Source of the DNA: Gammaproteobacteria bacterium
GTDB lineage: Bacteria > Pseudomonadota > Gammaproteobacteria > UBA4575
Assembly (NCBI GenBank): GCA_028281205.1
Contig: JANQKJ010000136.1
Location: 1 to 23,399, forward strand
Direction of reading: 5' to 3'
DNA length: 23,399 bases
How positions within the stretch are numbered: position 1 is the first letter of the stretch; every line of letters starts with the position of its first letter. Shown here piece by piece: positions 8,075 to 16,276 of the stretch. Position numbers and translations under genes: made by a program. The notes under the pieces are model-generated. The model was not told the DNA's origin and did no database searches. It was given only the letters and a program-made list of their open reading frames with translations.

Positions 8075-8632
8075 CTAGCCTTTTTCTGTTTTTGGTTTTC
8101 TTGGTCTCTTATGAGCAACACCTTTATGACATTCAATACAAGTTTCTCCACGCTCTTCAGCTCTTTTGTGCTTCTTGCGCGATTGTTTTTCTTGTTCAGA
8201 TAAATCCATTGCTTCAAATGTATGACAGTCACGACACTCTCTTGAATCGGTCGCTTCCATTTTTGCCCATACACGGTTAGCCATTGTCCAGCGATGTTGT
8301 TCAAATTTTTCTTTTGTATCGATGGTACCCATGATTTCACCCCAAACATCTTTAGCGGCCAGCACTTTTGCATAAAGTTTAGGGCCTAGTGAATGAGGGA
8401 CATGGCAATCTGCACACTCTGCACGTACTCCAGAGGCATTTTGATAATGGTAAGAATCCATCCATTCTTCTTTAACCCACTGCATAGAGTGGCAGGAAGT
8501 ACAAAACTCAACGGTGTTAGTGGCTTGTAGTGTGGTTGTTGAACCAATAGAAAAAGCAATACCGATGCCGACAGCAGCAATAAATGCAATCCAACGTAAA
8601 AGCTTTACAGGCTTCTGAGAATCATCTGACAT
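8075..8632 (-). CDS. NapC/NirT-family membrane-anchored tetrahaem cytochrome c (quinol dehydrogenase type)
   Basis: Tetrahaem cytochrome of 185 residues with one N-terminal membrane anchor (about 12-35) and four CxxCH sites: CTSCH 44-48, CADCH 73-77, CRDCH 133-137 and CIECH 165-169. Met50 after the first haem and GETCIECHKGVAHKRP at the end are typical of NapC/NirT proteins, which oxidise membrane quinol and pass electrons to periplasmic reductases or cytochromes. NrfH is shorter, so NapC/NirT fits better by length. No reductase gene is adjacent; instead fccA and fccB follow on the same strand, making an electronic link with sulfide oxidation possible. The ribosome-binding site before the ATG is weak. 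The partner and the direction of electron flow are unknown. Confidence 0.88.
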   Translation of the reverse strand: MSDDSQKPVKLLRWIAFIAAVGIGIAFSIGSTTTLQATNTVEFCTSCHSMQWVKEEWMDSYHYQNASGVRAECADCHVPHSLGPKLYAKVLAAKDVWGEIMGTIDTKEKFEQHRWTMANRVWAKMEATDSRECRDCHTFEAMDLSEQEKQSRKKHKRAEERGETCIECHKGVAHKRPRKPKTEKG

Positions 8633-8728
8633 AGAGTGACCGGGGGTGTTAGTATCAAATTAGGTGCTACATTCTAGGTAATATTTATTATCACCACAAT
8701 GCAGCTATTTATCCGAATCCATAGTCGT

Positions 8729-8742
8729 TTGATATATATCAA
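8729..8742. promoter_or_regulatory. Perfect FNR/ANR-type box between the cytochrome and ccm operons
   Basis: The sequence TTGATATATATCAA matches the FNR/ANR/CRP-family consensus TTGAT-N4-ATCAA at every position. It lies in the 148-nt divergent region, 38 nt before the ccmA ATG and 96 nt before the tetrahaem cytochrome ATG. Being symmetrical, it could act on either operon. For ccm, a TAAAAT -10-like hexamer at 8767-8772 places its centre about 43 nt before the predicted start, near the class II activator position of -41.5. For the minus direction only a poorer -10 (ATAAAT, 8712-8707) is seen. No other convincing signal was found in the gap. Confidence 0.7.
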
Positions 8743-8780
8743 TACAACAAGGCTGTGTTTAAGTCGTAAAATCCTTATAA

Positions 8781-9431
8781 ATGTCTTTAAATACCTCAGA
8801 TAACCAATTAACTGGTGTAGCACTTGCCTGTGAGCGTGGAGGCAGAGTGCTATTCGAAAATCTCGAGTTTTCACTCCATAATGGCCAAGCTATGATCATT
8901 CAAGGAAGCAATGGGGTAGGAAAAACGAGTCTGTTAAGGATTATTACCGGCCTCAGTCAATCAACCAATGGAGTGGTGTCTTGGAATCAGCACAATATCG
9001 AGTCTATTGCTGAACAATATCAACATGAACTTCTATATATAGGTCATTTGGCGGCCGTTAAAACAGAGTTAACTGTGCGCGAAAATTTGCAACTATTAAT
9101 GCGCTTTTGGCCAAGTGATACAAATTGTTCAGTGGCAGAATTGGCCGAATTCGTGGGTTTGAGGCAAAGATTAAGTGTTACCTGCGCACGTCTTTCTGCT
9201 GGACAACAAAGACGTGTGTCTTTGGCTAGATTATTTATTTCGACGCAAAAATTATGGATATTAGACGAGCCTTTAACCGCACTAGATGTTGATTTTATTG
9301 AAGTGATAGAGAACCGCTTACAAAATCACCTCAAAGCTGGAGGAATGGTTATATTGACCACTCATAGGGGTATTAATCTAGGAGATCAATTTTCATTTGA
9401 GCTTAATTTGGGTGAATATAAGCCACACTAG
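8781..9431 (+). CDS. ccmA: Haem exporter ATP-binding protein CcmA
   Basis: ABC-type ATPase of 216 residues, first gene of the System I cytochrome c maturation operon. With CcmB and CcmC it forms the inner-membrane complex that releases haem-loaded CcmE using ATP. Walker A is GSNGVGKTS at 42-50, the ABC signature LSAGQQRR at 138-145 and Walker B LWILDEP at 158-164, followed by the switch His in TTHRG. The N-terminus has about eight residues before the usual family start, and no alternative start codon exists there. There is no recognisable ribosome-binding site, and a -10-like hexamer ends only 8 nt before the ATG. ccmB follows after 2 nt. Confidence 0.96.
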   Translation: MSLNTSDNQLTGVALACERGGRVLFENLEFSLHNGQAMIIQGSNGVGKTSLLRIITGLSQSTNGVVSWNQHNIESIAEQYQHELLYIGHLAAVKTELTVRENLQLLMRFWPSDTNCSVAELAEFVGLRQRLSVTCARLSAGQQRRVSLARLFISTQKLWILDEPLTALDVDFIEVIENRLQNHLKAGGMVILTTHRGINLGDQFSFELNLGEYKPH

Positions 9432-9433
9432 TC

Positions 9434-10099
9434 ATGCACTTATTCTATTCCATATTATACCGGGACCTAATGTTGGCCATTCGAAGACGCAGAGAATTGG
9501 CTAATCCATTAGTATTTTTTGTCATTGTAGTGAGCTTATTTCCACTTGGTGTCAGCCCAGATAAGGAATTGCTGAGTCAAATGGCACCCGGTGTTATTTG
9601 GGTGACTGCTTTATTGGCAACTCTTATGTCCATGGATGTCATGTTCCGTTCGGATTATGATGATGGCTCGCTAGAACAGTTGTTATTACTCCCAGGCCCT
9701 AAAGTATTACTTATTGGCGCAAAAATAACTGCGCATTGGGCGAGTATCGGACTGCCTTTAGTAGTACTTGCGCCTATTATGTCTTTGCTGTTGTATTTCC
9801 CTACCCACGCTATTGGTAGCCTGGTTGTTACACTACTAATCAGTACGCCTATATTAAGTCTATTGGGTTCGGTTGGGGTGGCATTGACCTTAAGTTTGCG
9901 ATCCGGAGGGATTTTGTCTTCTTTACTTATTCTGCCTTTTTATATCCCAGTTTTGATATTTTCGACCATGGCTATCAATGCGTCGGCTAATAGCCTCCCT
10001 GTTTCGGGATATTACGCACTTTTGGGGGCTTTTTTAATAATCTCGGCACTGTTGATACCATTCGCAGTCGTTGCTGCTTTAAGGGTTTCTTATAACTGA
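9434..10099 (+). CDS. ccmB: Haem exporter membrane protein CcmB
   Basis: Polytopic inner-membrane protein of 221 residues with about six hydrophobic segments, the normal size for CcmB. The segment FRSDYDDGSLEQLLLLPGP at 71-89 is the family's cytoplasmic signature next to the CcmA contact. It is the permease-like partner of CcmA in the CcmABCD complex. It is separated from ccmA and ccmC by 2 nt on either side, so translation of the three is probably coupled. Nothing unusual seen. Confidence 0.95.
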   Translation: MHLFYSILYRDLMLAIRRRRELANPLVFFVIVVSLFPLGVSPDKELLSQMAPGVIWVTALLATLMSMDVMFRSDYDDGSLEQLLLLPGPKVLLIGAKITAHWASIGLPLVVLAPIMSLLLYFPTHAIGSLVVTLLISTPILSLLGSVGVALTLSLRSGGILSSLLILPFYIPVLIFSTMAINASANSLPVSGYYALLGAFLIISALLIPFAVVAALRVSYN

Positions 10100-10101
10100 A
10101 A

Positions 10102-10842
10102 ATGATGCAATTTATTCACAAATACGGATCTCCTCGCTATTACTACCAATGGAGCAAGGGTTGGCAGAAGTGGCTTAGTATTATCACTGTAGTGTTACTT
10201 GTGATTGGCTTATACCAAGGCTTTTTTGTCGCGCCCCCAGATTACCAGCAAGGTGAGAGTTATCGAATCATCTTCATTCATGTGCCAGCCGCGTGGATGT
10301 CTATGTTTGTCTATATGGTAATGGCATTTGCGGGAATTATGGCACTTGTTTGGCGAATTAAAGTTGCCGAAATTGTCGTAGGTGAATGCGCTATCCTGGG
10401 CGCTTCTTTTACGGCCATGGCTTTAATCACTGGTATGTTGTGGGGAAAACCCATGTGGGGTACTTATTGGGTTTGGGACGCACGTTTGACGTCGGAACTT
10501 GTCCTACTGTTTTTATACTTTGGAGTTATTGCTTTGCATGGTGCATTTGATGACCCGCGTACAGGTGCTAAAGCCGCTTCGATACTTGCTATAGTTGGTG
10601 TAATTAATATCCCGATTATTAAGTACTCAGTAGAATGGTGGAATACCCTGCACCAGCCGGCAACGGTAGCTAAATTCGATAAACCCTCCATGCACATTTC
10701 AATGTTGATTCCATTGCTAATAATGGCGGTTGCATTTAAGACTTATTTCTTGTCGTTATTATTTATGCGTTCACGCAGTGAAGTATTGGCAAGAGAAAAA
10801 AATGCTTCATGGGTAAAAGAAATATTGAAGGAACAGTCATGA
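10102..10842 (+). CDS. ccmC: Haem-handling protein CcmC
   Basis: Inner-membrane protein of 246 residues with six predicted membrane helices. It attaches haem to CcmE. The tryptophan-rich WWD domain WGTYWVWDARLTSELVL occupies about 119-135, flanked by the two conserved haem-ligand histidines His60 (IIFIHVPAAW) and His184 (WNTLHQP), at the same numbers as in Escherichia coli CcmC. The gene starts with two adjacent ATG codons. Its stop overlaps the ccmD start (ATGA). Confidence 0.97.
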   Translation: MMQFIHKYGSPRYYYQWSKGWQKWLSIITVVLLVIGLYQGFFVAPPDYQQGESYRIIFIHVPAAWMSMFVYMVMAFAGIMALVWRIKVAEIVVGECAILGASFTAMALITGMLWGKPMWGTYWVWDARLTSELVLLFLYFGVIALHGAFDDPRTGAKAASILAIVGVINIPIIKYSVEWWNTLHQPATVAKFDKPSMHISMLIPLLIMAVAFKTYFLSLLFMRSRSEVLAREKNASWVKEILKEQS

Positions 10843-10991
10843 AAGAATTTTTTGCTATGGGTGGCTACGCGTTTTTTGTCTGGACATCGTATGCCATAGT
10901 TGCATTTCTAATGATTGCAAATGTGGTAGCCGCACGTATGAAACGAAAACGAATCTTCAGAGAAATGCAGGAACTTGCTGAAGAATCTTAA
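10839..10991 (+). CDS. ccmD: Haem exporter accessory protein CcmD
   Basis: Small protein of 50 residues with the standard CcmD plan: short N-terminal FFAMGGYAFFVWTSY, one membrane helix to about residue 32, then a basic cytoplasmic tail (RMKRKRIFREMQ). It stabilises CcmABC with CcmE and is needed to release holo-CcmE. The frame is open further upstream to 10809, but the ATG at 10839 overlaps the ccmC stop codon and gives the family N-terminus, so it is preferred. Confidence 0.92.
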   Translation: MKEFFAMGGYAFFVWTSYAIVAFLMIANVVAARMKRKRIFREMQELAEES

Positions 10992-11016
10992 CTGCAAGAT
11001 TTAAATTATAAGAGAT

Positions 11017-11481
11017 ATGACCCCGAGAAGAAAACAGCGTTTAATATTTGTTTTAGTATTGATAATTGGCTTTGGTGCCGCTATCAGTCTTTCGCTTTTT
11101 GCTTTCCAAAAAAACCTTTTATATTTTTATAGTCCTTCTCAAATAGCGGCTAATGAAGTCGAAACTGGTCAAATGTTTCGCTTAGGTGGTTTAGTTGTTG
11201 AAGGTAGTGTAGTACGCGAAAGCGATGGAGTTACTACCCAGTTCGATTTAACCGATACTGCGGGTAGTATTACTGTTCGTTATACAGGTTTATTGCCTGA
11301 CCTGTTTCGTGAAGGACAGGGCATTGTTGCGCAAGGGAAAATAAATCCTCAAGGTGTTTTTGTTGCCCAAGAAGTACTGGCAAAACATGATGAAAATTAT
11401 ATGCCGCCAGAACTTGCTGATGCACTGCAAGAAGTAGGCGCTAAACATCCTGAGTCAATTCCAAGAAACACCGGCTATTAA
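11017..11481 (+). CDS. ccmE: Periplasmic haem chaperone CcmE
   Basis: Haem chaperone of 154 residues with an N-terminal membrane anchor (about 9-30) and a periplasmic beta-barrel. It carries haem covalently from CcmC to CcmF. His124 in VLAKHDENYMPPE is the covalent haem attachment residue and Tyr128 the nearby axial ligand. FRLGGLVVEGSV and VRYTGLLPDLFREGQG are the usual barrel motifs. Spacing is 25 nt from ccmD and 31 nt to ccmF. Confidence 0.96.
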   Translation: MTPRRKQRLIFVLVLIIGFGAAISLSLFAFQKNLLYFYSPSQIAANEVETGQMFRLGGLVVEGSVVRESDGVTTQFDLTDTAGSITVRYTGLLPDLFREGQGIVAQGKINPQGVFVAQEVLAKHDENYMPPELADALQEVGAKHPESIPRNTGY

Positions 11482-11512
11482 CTTTAAATTTGCATTGATT
11501 AAATAAACTATT

Positions 11513-13507
11513 ATGGCAGCAGAAATCGGTCAGTTCACACTAATTATTGCCTTGTGTTTGGCAATTACCCAATCCGTCATTCCTTTGATTGGCGCTTATA
11601 AAAATAATTTTAGCTGGATGGCGGTAGGACGTACTACGGCAAGCGGGCAATTTTTATTTTTGATTATCTCGTTTATTTGTTTAACTTACTGCTTTGTGAC
11701 AAATGATTTCTCAGTGTTATATGTTGCAAATAATTCTAATACATTGCTTCCTGTTTATTACCAAATCTCTGCGGTATGGGGTGCACACGAAGGGTCGTTA
11801 CTATTGTGGGTATTGTGTCTTGCAGGATGGGGTTATGCGGTCTCAATTTTTAGCCGTTCTTTACCCGAGGATGTAGTAGCCAGAGTGCTTGCAGTTATGG
11901 GTATGGTCAGTATTGGCTTCTTATCGTTTACGTTACTGACATCGAACCCATTTGAACGTTTATTTCCTGCTGCAATTGAAGGGCGTGATTTAAACCCATT
12001 ATTACAAGACCCCGGCTTAGTCATACACCCGCCCATGTTATATATGGGTTATGTAGGGTTCTCGGTAGCATTTGCTTTTGCAATTGCAGCATTACTCAGT
12101 GGCAAGTTGGATTCGGCCTGGGTGCGCTGGTCTAGACCTTGGGCAAATATTGCTTGGGTGTTTTTAACCATAGGAATTGCGCTGGGTAGCTGGTGGGCCT
12201 ACCATGAACTTGGTTGGGGTGGATGGTGGTTTTGGGATCCTGTAGAAAATGCTTCCTTTATGCCTTGGCTAGTTGGTACCGCGTTGATCCATTCACTAGC
12301 AGTGACTGAAAAACGCTCAACCTTTAAGAGTTGGACGGTGTTGTTATCTATTCTGGCATTTTCTTTAAGTTTGTTAGGTACTTTCTTGGTGCGTTCTGGT
12401 GTTCTTGTGTCTGTGCACTCATTTGCAAGTGATCCTGAGCGTGGTGTATACATTCTGGCTTTTCTAGCTGTAGTCGTAGGTGGGTCACTTACTCTTTATG
12501 CGTGGCGTGCAACCCAGTTTAGTTCGGGTGGCCGATTTGACATGGTTTCAAAAGAAACAATGTTATTAATAAATAACGTTTTACTAGTAGTCGCTATGCT
12601 GACTATTTTAATAGGCACTTTGTATCCACTATTCTTAGACGCTTTGGGTTTGCCTAAATTGTCAGTAGGTCCTCCATACTTCTCTGCAGTGTTTGTGCCT
12701 CTAATGTTGCCGCTGGTTGTATTAATGGGCATCGGTCCTCTTGCAAAATGGCGGCGTGTTCCAATAAAAGAATTGTTTAATAAATTAAAAATACTATTAG
12801 TTTTGGGTGTTGTACTGGGTATCGTTATGCCATTGGCTATCTATAGAGATACTACAGTAATGACTGCGGTAGGAATCGCAGCAGGTGCCTGGGCAATTTT
12901 AACATCAGTCTTTGCCATCACGCGCTTGATTGCGAAACGTGATAGTTCAACTTCGGTGACTAAAGCATTGTCAAAAATACCACGCGCAATGTACGGTATG
13001 GTAATCGCACATATTGGTATCGGGTTATTTATATTCGGTGTTGTGTTTACCAGTGCTTTCAGTGATCAGAAAGAAATTAGTGTTAAATTTGGTGAACAAA
13101 TTGAGCTTGCAGGTTACACATTTAATCTGAAGTCTGTAGGTTCGGTGCAGGGGCCCAATTACCAAGCAATGCGTGGTACGGTTGATGTGCATAAAGACGG
13201 TGAATTTGTTACTAATTTATATCCTGAAAAACGTATCTACACTGTACAGCAAAATCCAATGACTGAACCAGGTATCGATACTGGTTGGTTTAGGGATTTA
13301 TATGTTTCGCTTGGCGAAGCAGTTAGTGAAAACGAATGGGGCTTCAGAATCTACTATCGCCCATTTGTACAGTGGATCTGGATTGGTTGCCTGTTTATGT
13401 CTATAGGTGGCGTATTGGGTGCTATGGATAAACGTTATCGAACACTTACAAAGACAAGTAAACAAACCACGCAAACAAGATTGTCTACACCAGTGACACC
13501 AACATAA
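11513..13507 (+). CDS. ccmF: Cytochrome c haem ligation protein CcmF
   Basis: Large inner-membrane protein of 664 residues with many membrane helices, near the family length. It is the core of the CcmFH(I) haem ligase that joins haem to apocytochrome CxxCH motifs. The WWD domain GWGGWWFWDPVENASFMPW lies at about 233-251. Conserved NPLLQDPGLVIHPPMLYMGY (about 161-180) precedes it, and a soluble periplasmic loop lies near 520-620 before the last helix. No ribosome-binding site is obvious before the ATG. The Thr/Gln-rich C-terminus is variable in the family. Confidence 0.97.
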   Translation: MAAEIGQFTLIIALCLAITQSVIPLIGAYKNNFSWMAVGRTTASGQFLFLIISFICLTYCFVTNDFSVLYVANNSNTLLPVYYQISAVWGAHEGSLLLWVLCLAGWGYAVSIFSRSLPEDVVARVLAVMGMVSIGFLSFTLLTSNPFERLFPAAIEGRDLNPLLQDPGLVIHPPMLYMGYVGFSVAFAFAIAALLSGKLDSAWVRWSRPWANIAWVFLTIGIALGSWWAYHELGWGGWWFWDPVENASFMPWLVGTALIHSLAVTEKRSTFKSWTVLLSILAFSLSLLGTFLVRSGVLVSVHSFASDPERGVYILAFLAVVVGGSLTLYAWRATQFSSGGRFDMVSKETMLLINNVLLVVAMLTILIGTLYPLFLDALGLPKLSVGPPYFSAVFVPLMLPLVVLMGIGPLAKWRRVPIKELFNKLKILLVLGVVLGIVMPLAIYRDTTVMTAVGIAAGAWAILTSVFAITRLIAKRDSSTSVTKALSKIPRAMYGMVIAHIGIGLFIFGVVFTSAFSDQKEISVKFGEQIELAGYTFNLKSVGSVQGPNYQAMRGTVDVHKDGEFVTNLYPEKRIYTVQQNPMTEPGIDTGWFRDLYVSLGEAVSENEWGFRIYYRPFVQWIWIGCLFMSIGGVLGAMDKRYRTLTKTSKQTTQTRLSTPVTPT

Positions 13508-13520
13508 AGAGCGCACAGAG

Positions 13521-14066
13521 ATGATACGTTTTCTGATACCTGCGTTTATATTTATTGTGTTAATGGGCTTTCTTTTTGTTGGTCTATACAAAGATCCATC
13601 ATTAGTACCGTCTCCTTTAATCGGCAAGCCAGTACCAACCTTTGCTGCAAGTACTTTAAAAAACCCGGAAAAGATAATTACTAACAAAGATCTGCAGGGT
13701 AAGTATGCACTTGTTAATGTATGGGCAACCTGGTGTGCTGCCTGTAAGCAAGAACATGCGGCACTTATGTATTTGGCTGAACAACTACAAGTACCTATCT
13801 ACGGTCTTAATTATAAAGATGACCGTGGCAGTGCGATTGATTGGTTAAATCGCTATGGTGATCCGTATATAGCAAATATTTTTGATGAAAATGGTCGCAT
13901 CGGTATTGATTTTGGTGTCTATGGTGCACCAGAAACATTTTTGATTGATGCTGAAGGCATTATTCACCATAAATTAGTTGGTGTCATGACGCCCGCTATT
14001 TGGGAAGAGCAATTCTTACCAAAAATCAATCAAATTATTTCTCCCCCAACAGTGAGCATGAATTAG
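13521..14066 (+). CDS. ccmG: Thiol:disulfide oxidoreductase CcmG/DsbE
   Basis: Membrane-tethered periplasmic thioredoxin-like protein of 181 residues with one N-terminal helix (about 5-22). It keeps apocytochrome cysteines reduced for haem ligation. The active site is WCAAC (Cys72, Cys75), where Pro-Thr is more usual between the cysteines. GVYGAPETFLID contains the conserved cis-Pro and the acidic residue typical of CcmG. The stop codon TAG shares its G with the GTG start of ccmH. Confidence 0.94.
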   Translation: MIRFLIPAFIFIVLMGFLFVGLYKDPSLVPSPLIGKPVPTFAASTLKNPEKIITNKDLQGKYALVNVWATWCAACKQEHAALMYLAEQLQVPIYGLNYKDDRGSAIDWLNRYGDPYIANIFDENGRIGIDFGVYGAPETFLIDAEGIIHHKLVGVMTPAIWEEQFLPKINQIISPPTVSMN

Positions 14067-14521
14067 TGAAAATCCTGTTAACTATAATAATTTGCTTAGC
14101 GCTATCTGTAGGCGCCTCAGCAAGTTTTATTACTGTTGCGCCAGAATATGAAGAGAGATACGAAAAGCTATTGTCTGAATTGCGTTGTTTGGTATGTCAG
14201 AATCAAACAGTTGCTGAATCGCCTGCAGGTTTAGCTGATGACTTTCGTATTGAAGTCAAGGAGATGTTGGAACGCGGAGCGACTGATGAAGAAATACTGA
14301 CATTTATGTCAGAACGCTATGGCGATTTTATTTTATATAACCCGCCTGTCAAAGCGAGAACCTATTTACTATGGGTTGGGCCTTTTGTGTTACTTGTTGG
14401 TGGTATTTTGATAGTAATAATGTTGGTAAGAAAGAGAGCGACTAACATACCCCGTAATGAATTAACTGAGCAAGATAAACAGCGCCTGCAGTCCTTGCTT
14501 GGTGACGAGGATAAAAAATAA
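14066..14521 (+). CDS. ccmH: Cytochrome c-type biogenesis protein CcmH (thioredoxin-like N-terminal domain type)
   Basis: Protein of 151 residues with a signal sequence (about 1-20), a periplasmic domain with the redox motif LRCLVCQN (Cys41, Cys44) and a C-terminal membrane helix (about 100-122). It resolves disulfides with apocytochrome and works with CcmF. The GTG at 14066 is taken as the start because it gives a proper signal peptide directly and overlaps the ccmG stop by one nucleotide; an upstream in-frame ATG at 14000 would add 22 non-family residues inside ccmG. The separate ccmI gene shows the split H/I arrangement rather than the fused form of Escherichia coli. Confidence 0.93.
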   Translation: MKILLTIIICLALSVGASASFITVAPEYEERYEKLLSELRCLVCQNQTVAESPAGLADDFRIEVKEMLERGATDEEILTFMSERYGDFILYNPPVKARTYLLWVGPFVLLVGGILIVIMLVRKRATNIPRNELTEQDKQRLQSLLGDEDKK

Positions 14522-14523
14522 AT

Positions 14524-15786
14524 ATGGCTGCTTTTACTTTTTGGATAATTACTATTTTACTGCTGATTGTCAGCTTGGCGTTCGTGCTTTATCCATTATT
14601 AAAATCACGTCGCAACCAAGTGACTGTATCGCGTGAAGAAATAAACAAGGCGATTTATCATGGTAAAGTTGAGGATCTGCAAGCTGATTTAGACAAGGGC
14701 CTATTAGACCAGGATGAATATGAACATGCGCTGGCAGACTTGCAACAAACTTTGCTGCAAGATGCGCAAGGTGCGCAAGGTGCTGAGGAAAAACAAGATA
14801 TAAAGACGGGTAATAATGTATTCATCACTGTAGCTATGACTATATTCTTGCCAGTTGTAGTTATTGTGCTTTATCAGCAGGTCAGTACAGGTGAATTCGT
14901 TAATGACGTGGTAGAACAACAGGCATTAGCTTCAATGCCACAATCACTTGAAAACTCTATTGCCATGCTGGAAGAGAAATTGAAAGATAAGCCCGACAAC
15001 GTAGAAGGATGGAAAATGCTTGGGCAATCTTATTTTGTGATGCAACGTTATAGTTCTGCGAAAGACGCTTACATAAAAGCTTTAAACCTTGTGAATCAGT
15101 CAGATCCCGAGTTGTTAGTATTAACTGCAGAGGCTTCTGCATTTTCAAATAACGAGTTATTTGCAGATTATGAAAAATCGCTGCTTCGTAAAGCGTTATC
15201 AATAAACCCAAGAAATGAAAGAGCATTATGGTACTCGGGTTATGCAGCATATGCTTCGGCAGACTATCCAGGGGCAGTACAATATTGGCAATCACTTTTG
15301 CAATTAGTACCGGCGGAACGGCCTGAAGTAAAAGAATCGTTAGTTAGATTTTTAGATGATGCACGAGAAAAGGCGGGGTTAACTCCACAGAATAGTGCAA
15401 TCACTGTAGCCGAGAATAATGAACAGGAGCAAGCGCGCGCTATTCAAGTGTCAGTACAATTGAATGAGAAAGTAAATCAGTTAGCAAATTCCGGAGATAC
15501 TTTATTTGTTTATGCTCGGCCTGCGCAAGGTCCAAAAATGCCTTTATCTTTAGCCAGGATGACCGTATCAAATTTGCCAGTGAAAATTACCTTATCCAAA
15601 GACATGGCGATGATCCCAAATATGACGATTGAAAGTTTCGACAAGGTTGAAGTATTGGCGCGTATTTCTAAAAGTGGGCAAGCCACTACACAAAAAGGTG
15701 ATTTAATCTCACAAGGCGTCATTGTTGATTTTAGTCAGGCCAATACCGCCACAGTCTCCTTAGATATTGACTCGGTTGTTGAATAA
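14524..15786 (+). CDS. ccmI: Cytochrome c-type biogenesis protein CcmI (CycH)
   Basis: Apocytochrome chaperone of 420 residues, last gene of the ccm set. Two membrane helices (about 4-26 and 97-118) enclose a cytoplasmic loop with a short repeated Gly-Ala-Gln segment. TPR repeats follow at about 155-265 (DNVEGWKMLGQSYF, RALWYSGYAAY), and a beta-rich C-terminal domain occupies about 300-420. It presents the C-terminus of apocytochromes to the CcmF/CcmH ligase. It begins 2 nt after ccmH. All expected parts are present, including the full C-terminal domain that shorter CcmI proteins lack. Confidence 0.93.
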   Translation: MAAFTFWIITILLLIVSLAFVLYPLLKSRRNQVTVSREEINKAIYHGKVEDLQADLDKGLLDQDEYEHALADLQQTLLQDAQGAQGAEEKQDIKTGNNVFITVAMTIFLPVVVIVLYQQVSTGEFVNDVVEQQALASMPQSLENSIAMLEEKLKDKPDNVEGWKMLGQSYFVMQRYSSAKDAYIKALNLVNQSDPELLVLTAEASAFSNNELFADYEKSLLRKALSINPRNERALWYSGYAAYASADYPGAVQYWQSLLQLVPAERPEVKESLVRFLDDAREKAGLTPQNSAITVAENNEQEQARAIQVSVQLNEKVNQLANSGDTLFVYARPAQGPKMPLSLARMTVSNLPVKITLSKDMAMIPNMTIESFDKVEVLARISKSGQATTQKGDLISQGVIVDFSQANTATVSLDIDSVVE

Positions 15787-15815
15787 ATAGTTATACACCA
15801 CAGGTCATAATAGTC

Positions 15816-16268
15816 GTGACTGAGGTTAAAAAAACAAAATTACTTCCACCATATTTAGTTATTGGTGCAATGCTAATAATGTTTGGTCTGGATCGTTTTC
15901 TACCAATAATTGAGTGGCAAAATACACGTGCTTTAGCTTATGTCTTAATGCCAGGCGCATTTCTGTGTATTCTCTATTGTGCATATATTTTTCATAAACA
16001 CGATACGGAAATTAAACCGTTAGAAGAATCTTCATATTTAATTCTTAATTGGCCTTATACTATCAGCCGCAATCCAATTTACCTTTGTATGATTATATTT
16101 CTTGCTGCTTGGTGTTTGTGGTTAGAAAGTATCTCATGCCTGATTGTTGTAGCCGTATTTGCATTATGGATTCACTACCGTTTCGTGTTGCTAGAAGAGC
16201 AAATATTGGAAGTCAGGTTCGGTGATAATTATTTGATATATAAACAGCGTGTAAGGCGTTGGTTGTAA
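15816..16268 (+). CDS. Isoprenylcysteine/phospholipid methyltransferase-like membrane protein
   Basis: Integral membrane protein of 150 residues with about four helices. The C-terminal half carries the PEMT/ICMT pattern: SRNPIYLCMIIF near 87-98, then LLEEQILEVRFGDNYLIYKQRVRRWL to the end, in which the Glu-Glu, Arg and Trp-Leu positions are conserved in bacterial members. Such proteins use S-adenosylmethionine, but the substrates of the bacterial ones are mostly unknown. The start is GTG with an AGG about 10 nt upstream. It lies 29 nt after ccmI, so it may be transcribed with the ccm operon, but a role in cytochrome maturation is not established. It converges with the next gene, 8 nt apart. 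Confidence 0.75.
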   Translation: MTEVKKTKLLPPYLVIGAMLIMFGLDRFLPIIEWQNTRALAYVLMPGAFLCILYCAYIFHKHDTEIKPLEESSYLILNWPYTISRNPIYLCMIIFLAAWCLWLESISCLIVVAVFALWIHYRFVLLEEQILEVRFGDNYLIYKQRVRRWL

Positions 16269-16276
16269 TTGTAGGA

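Noticed and set aside
8075..8632. NrfH (partner of nitrite reductase NrfA) as identity of the tetrahaem protein
   Set aside because: No nrfA is adjacent, and the length of 185 residues and the C-terminal motif fit NapC/NirT better.
13298..13687. Minus-strand open frame of 129 codons across the ccmF/ccmG junction
   Set aside because: It overlaps two clear conserved genes and its translation has no recognisable motif or signal.
14000..14065. Upstream ATG for ccmH within ccmG
   Set aside because: The added 22 residues are not family-like; GTG at 14066 starts a signal peptide and overlaps the ccmG stop.
14764..14781. Direct repeat of GCGCAAGGT in ccmI
   Set aside because: Two copies coding Ala-Gln-Gly in a variable cytoplasmic loop; simple slippage, no element structure.
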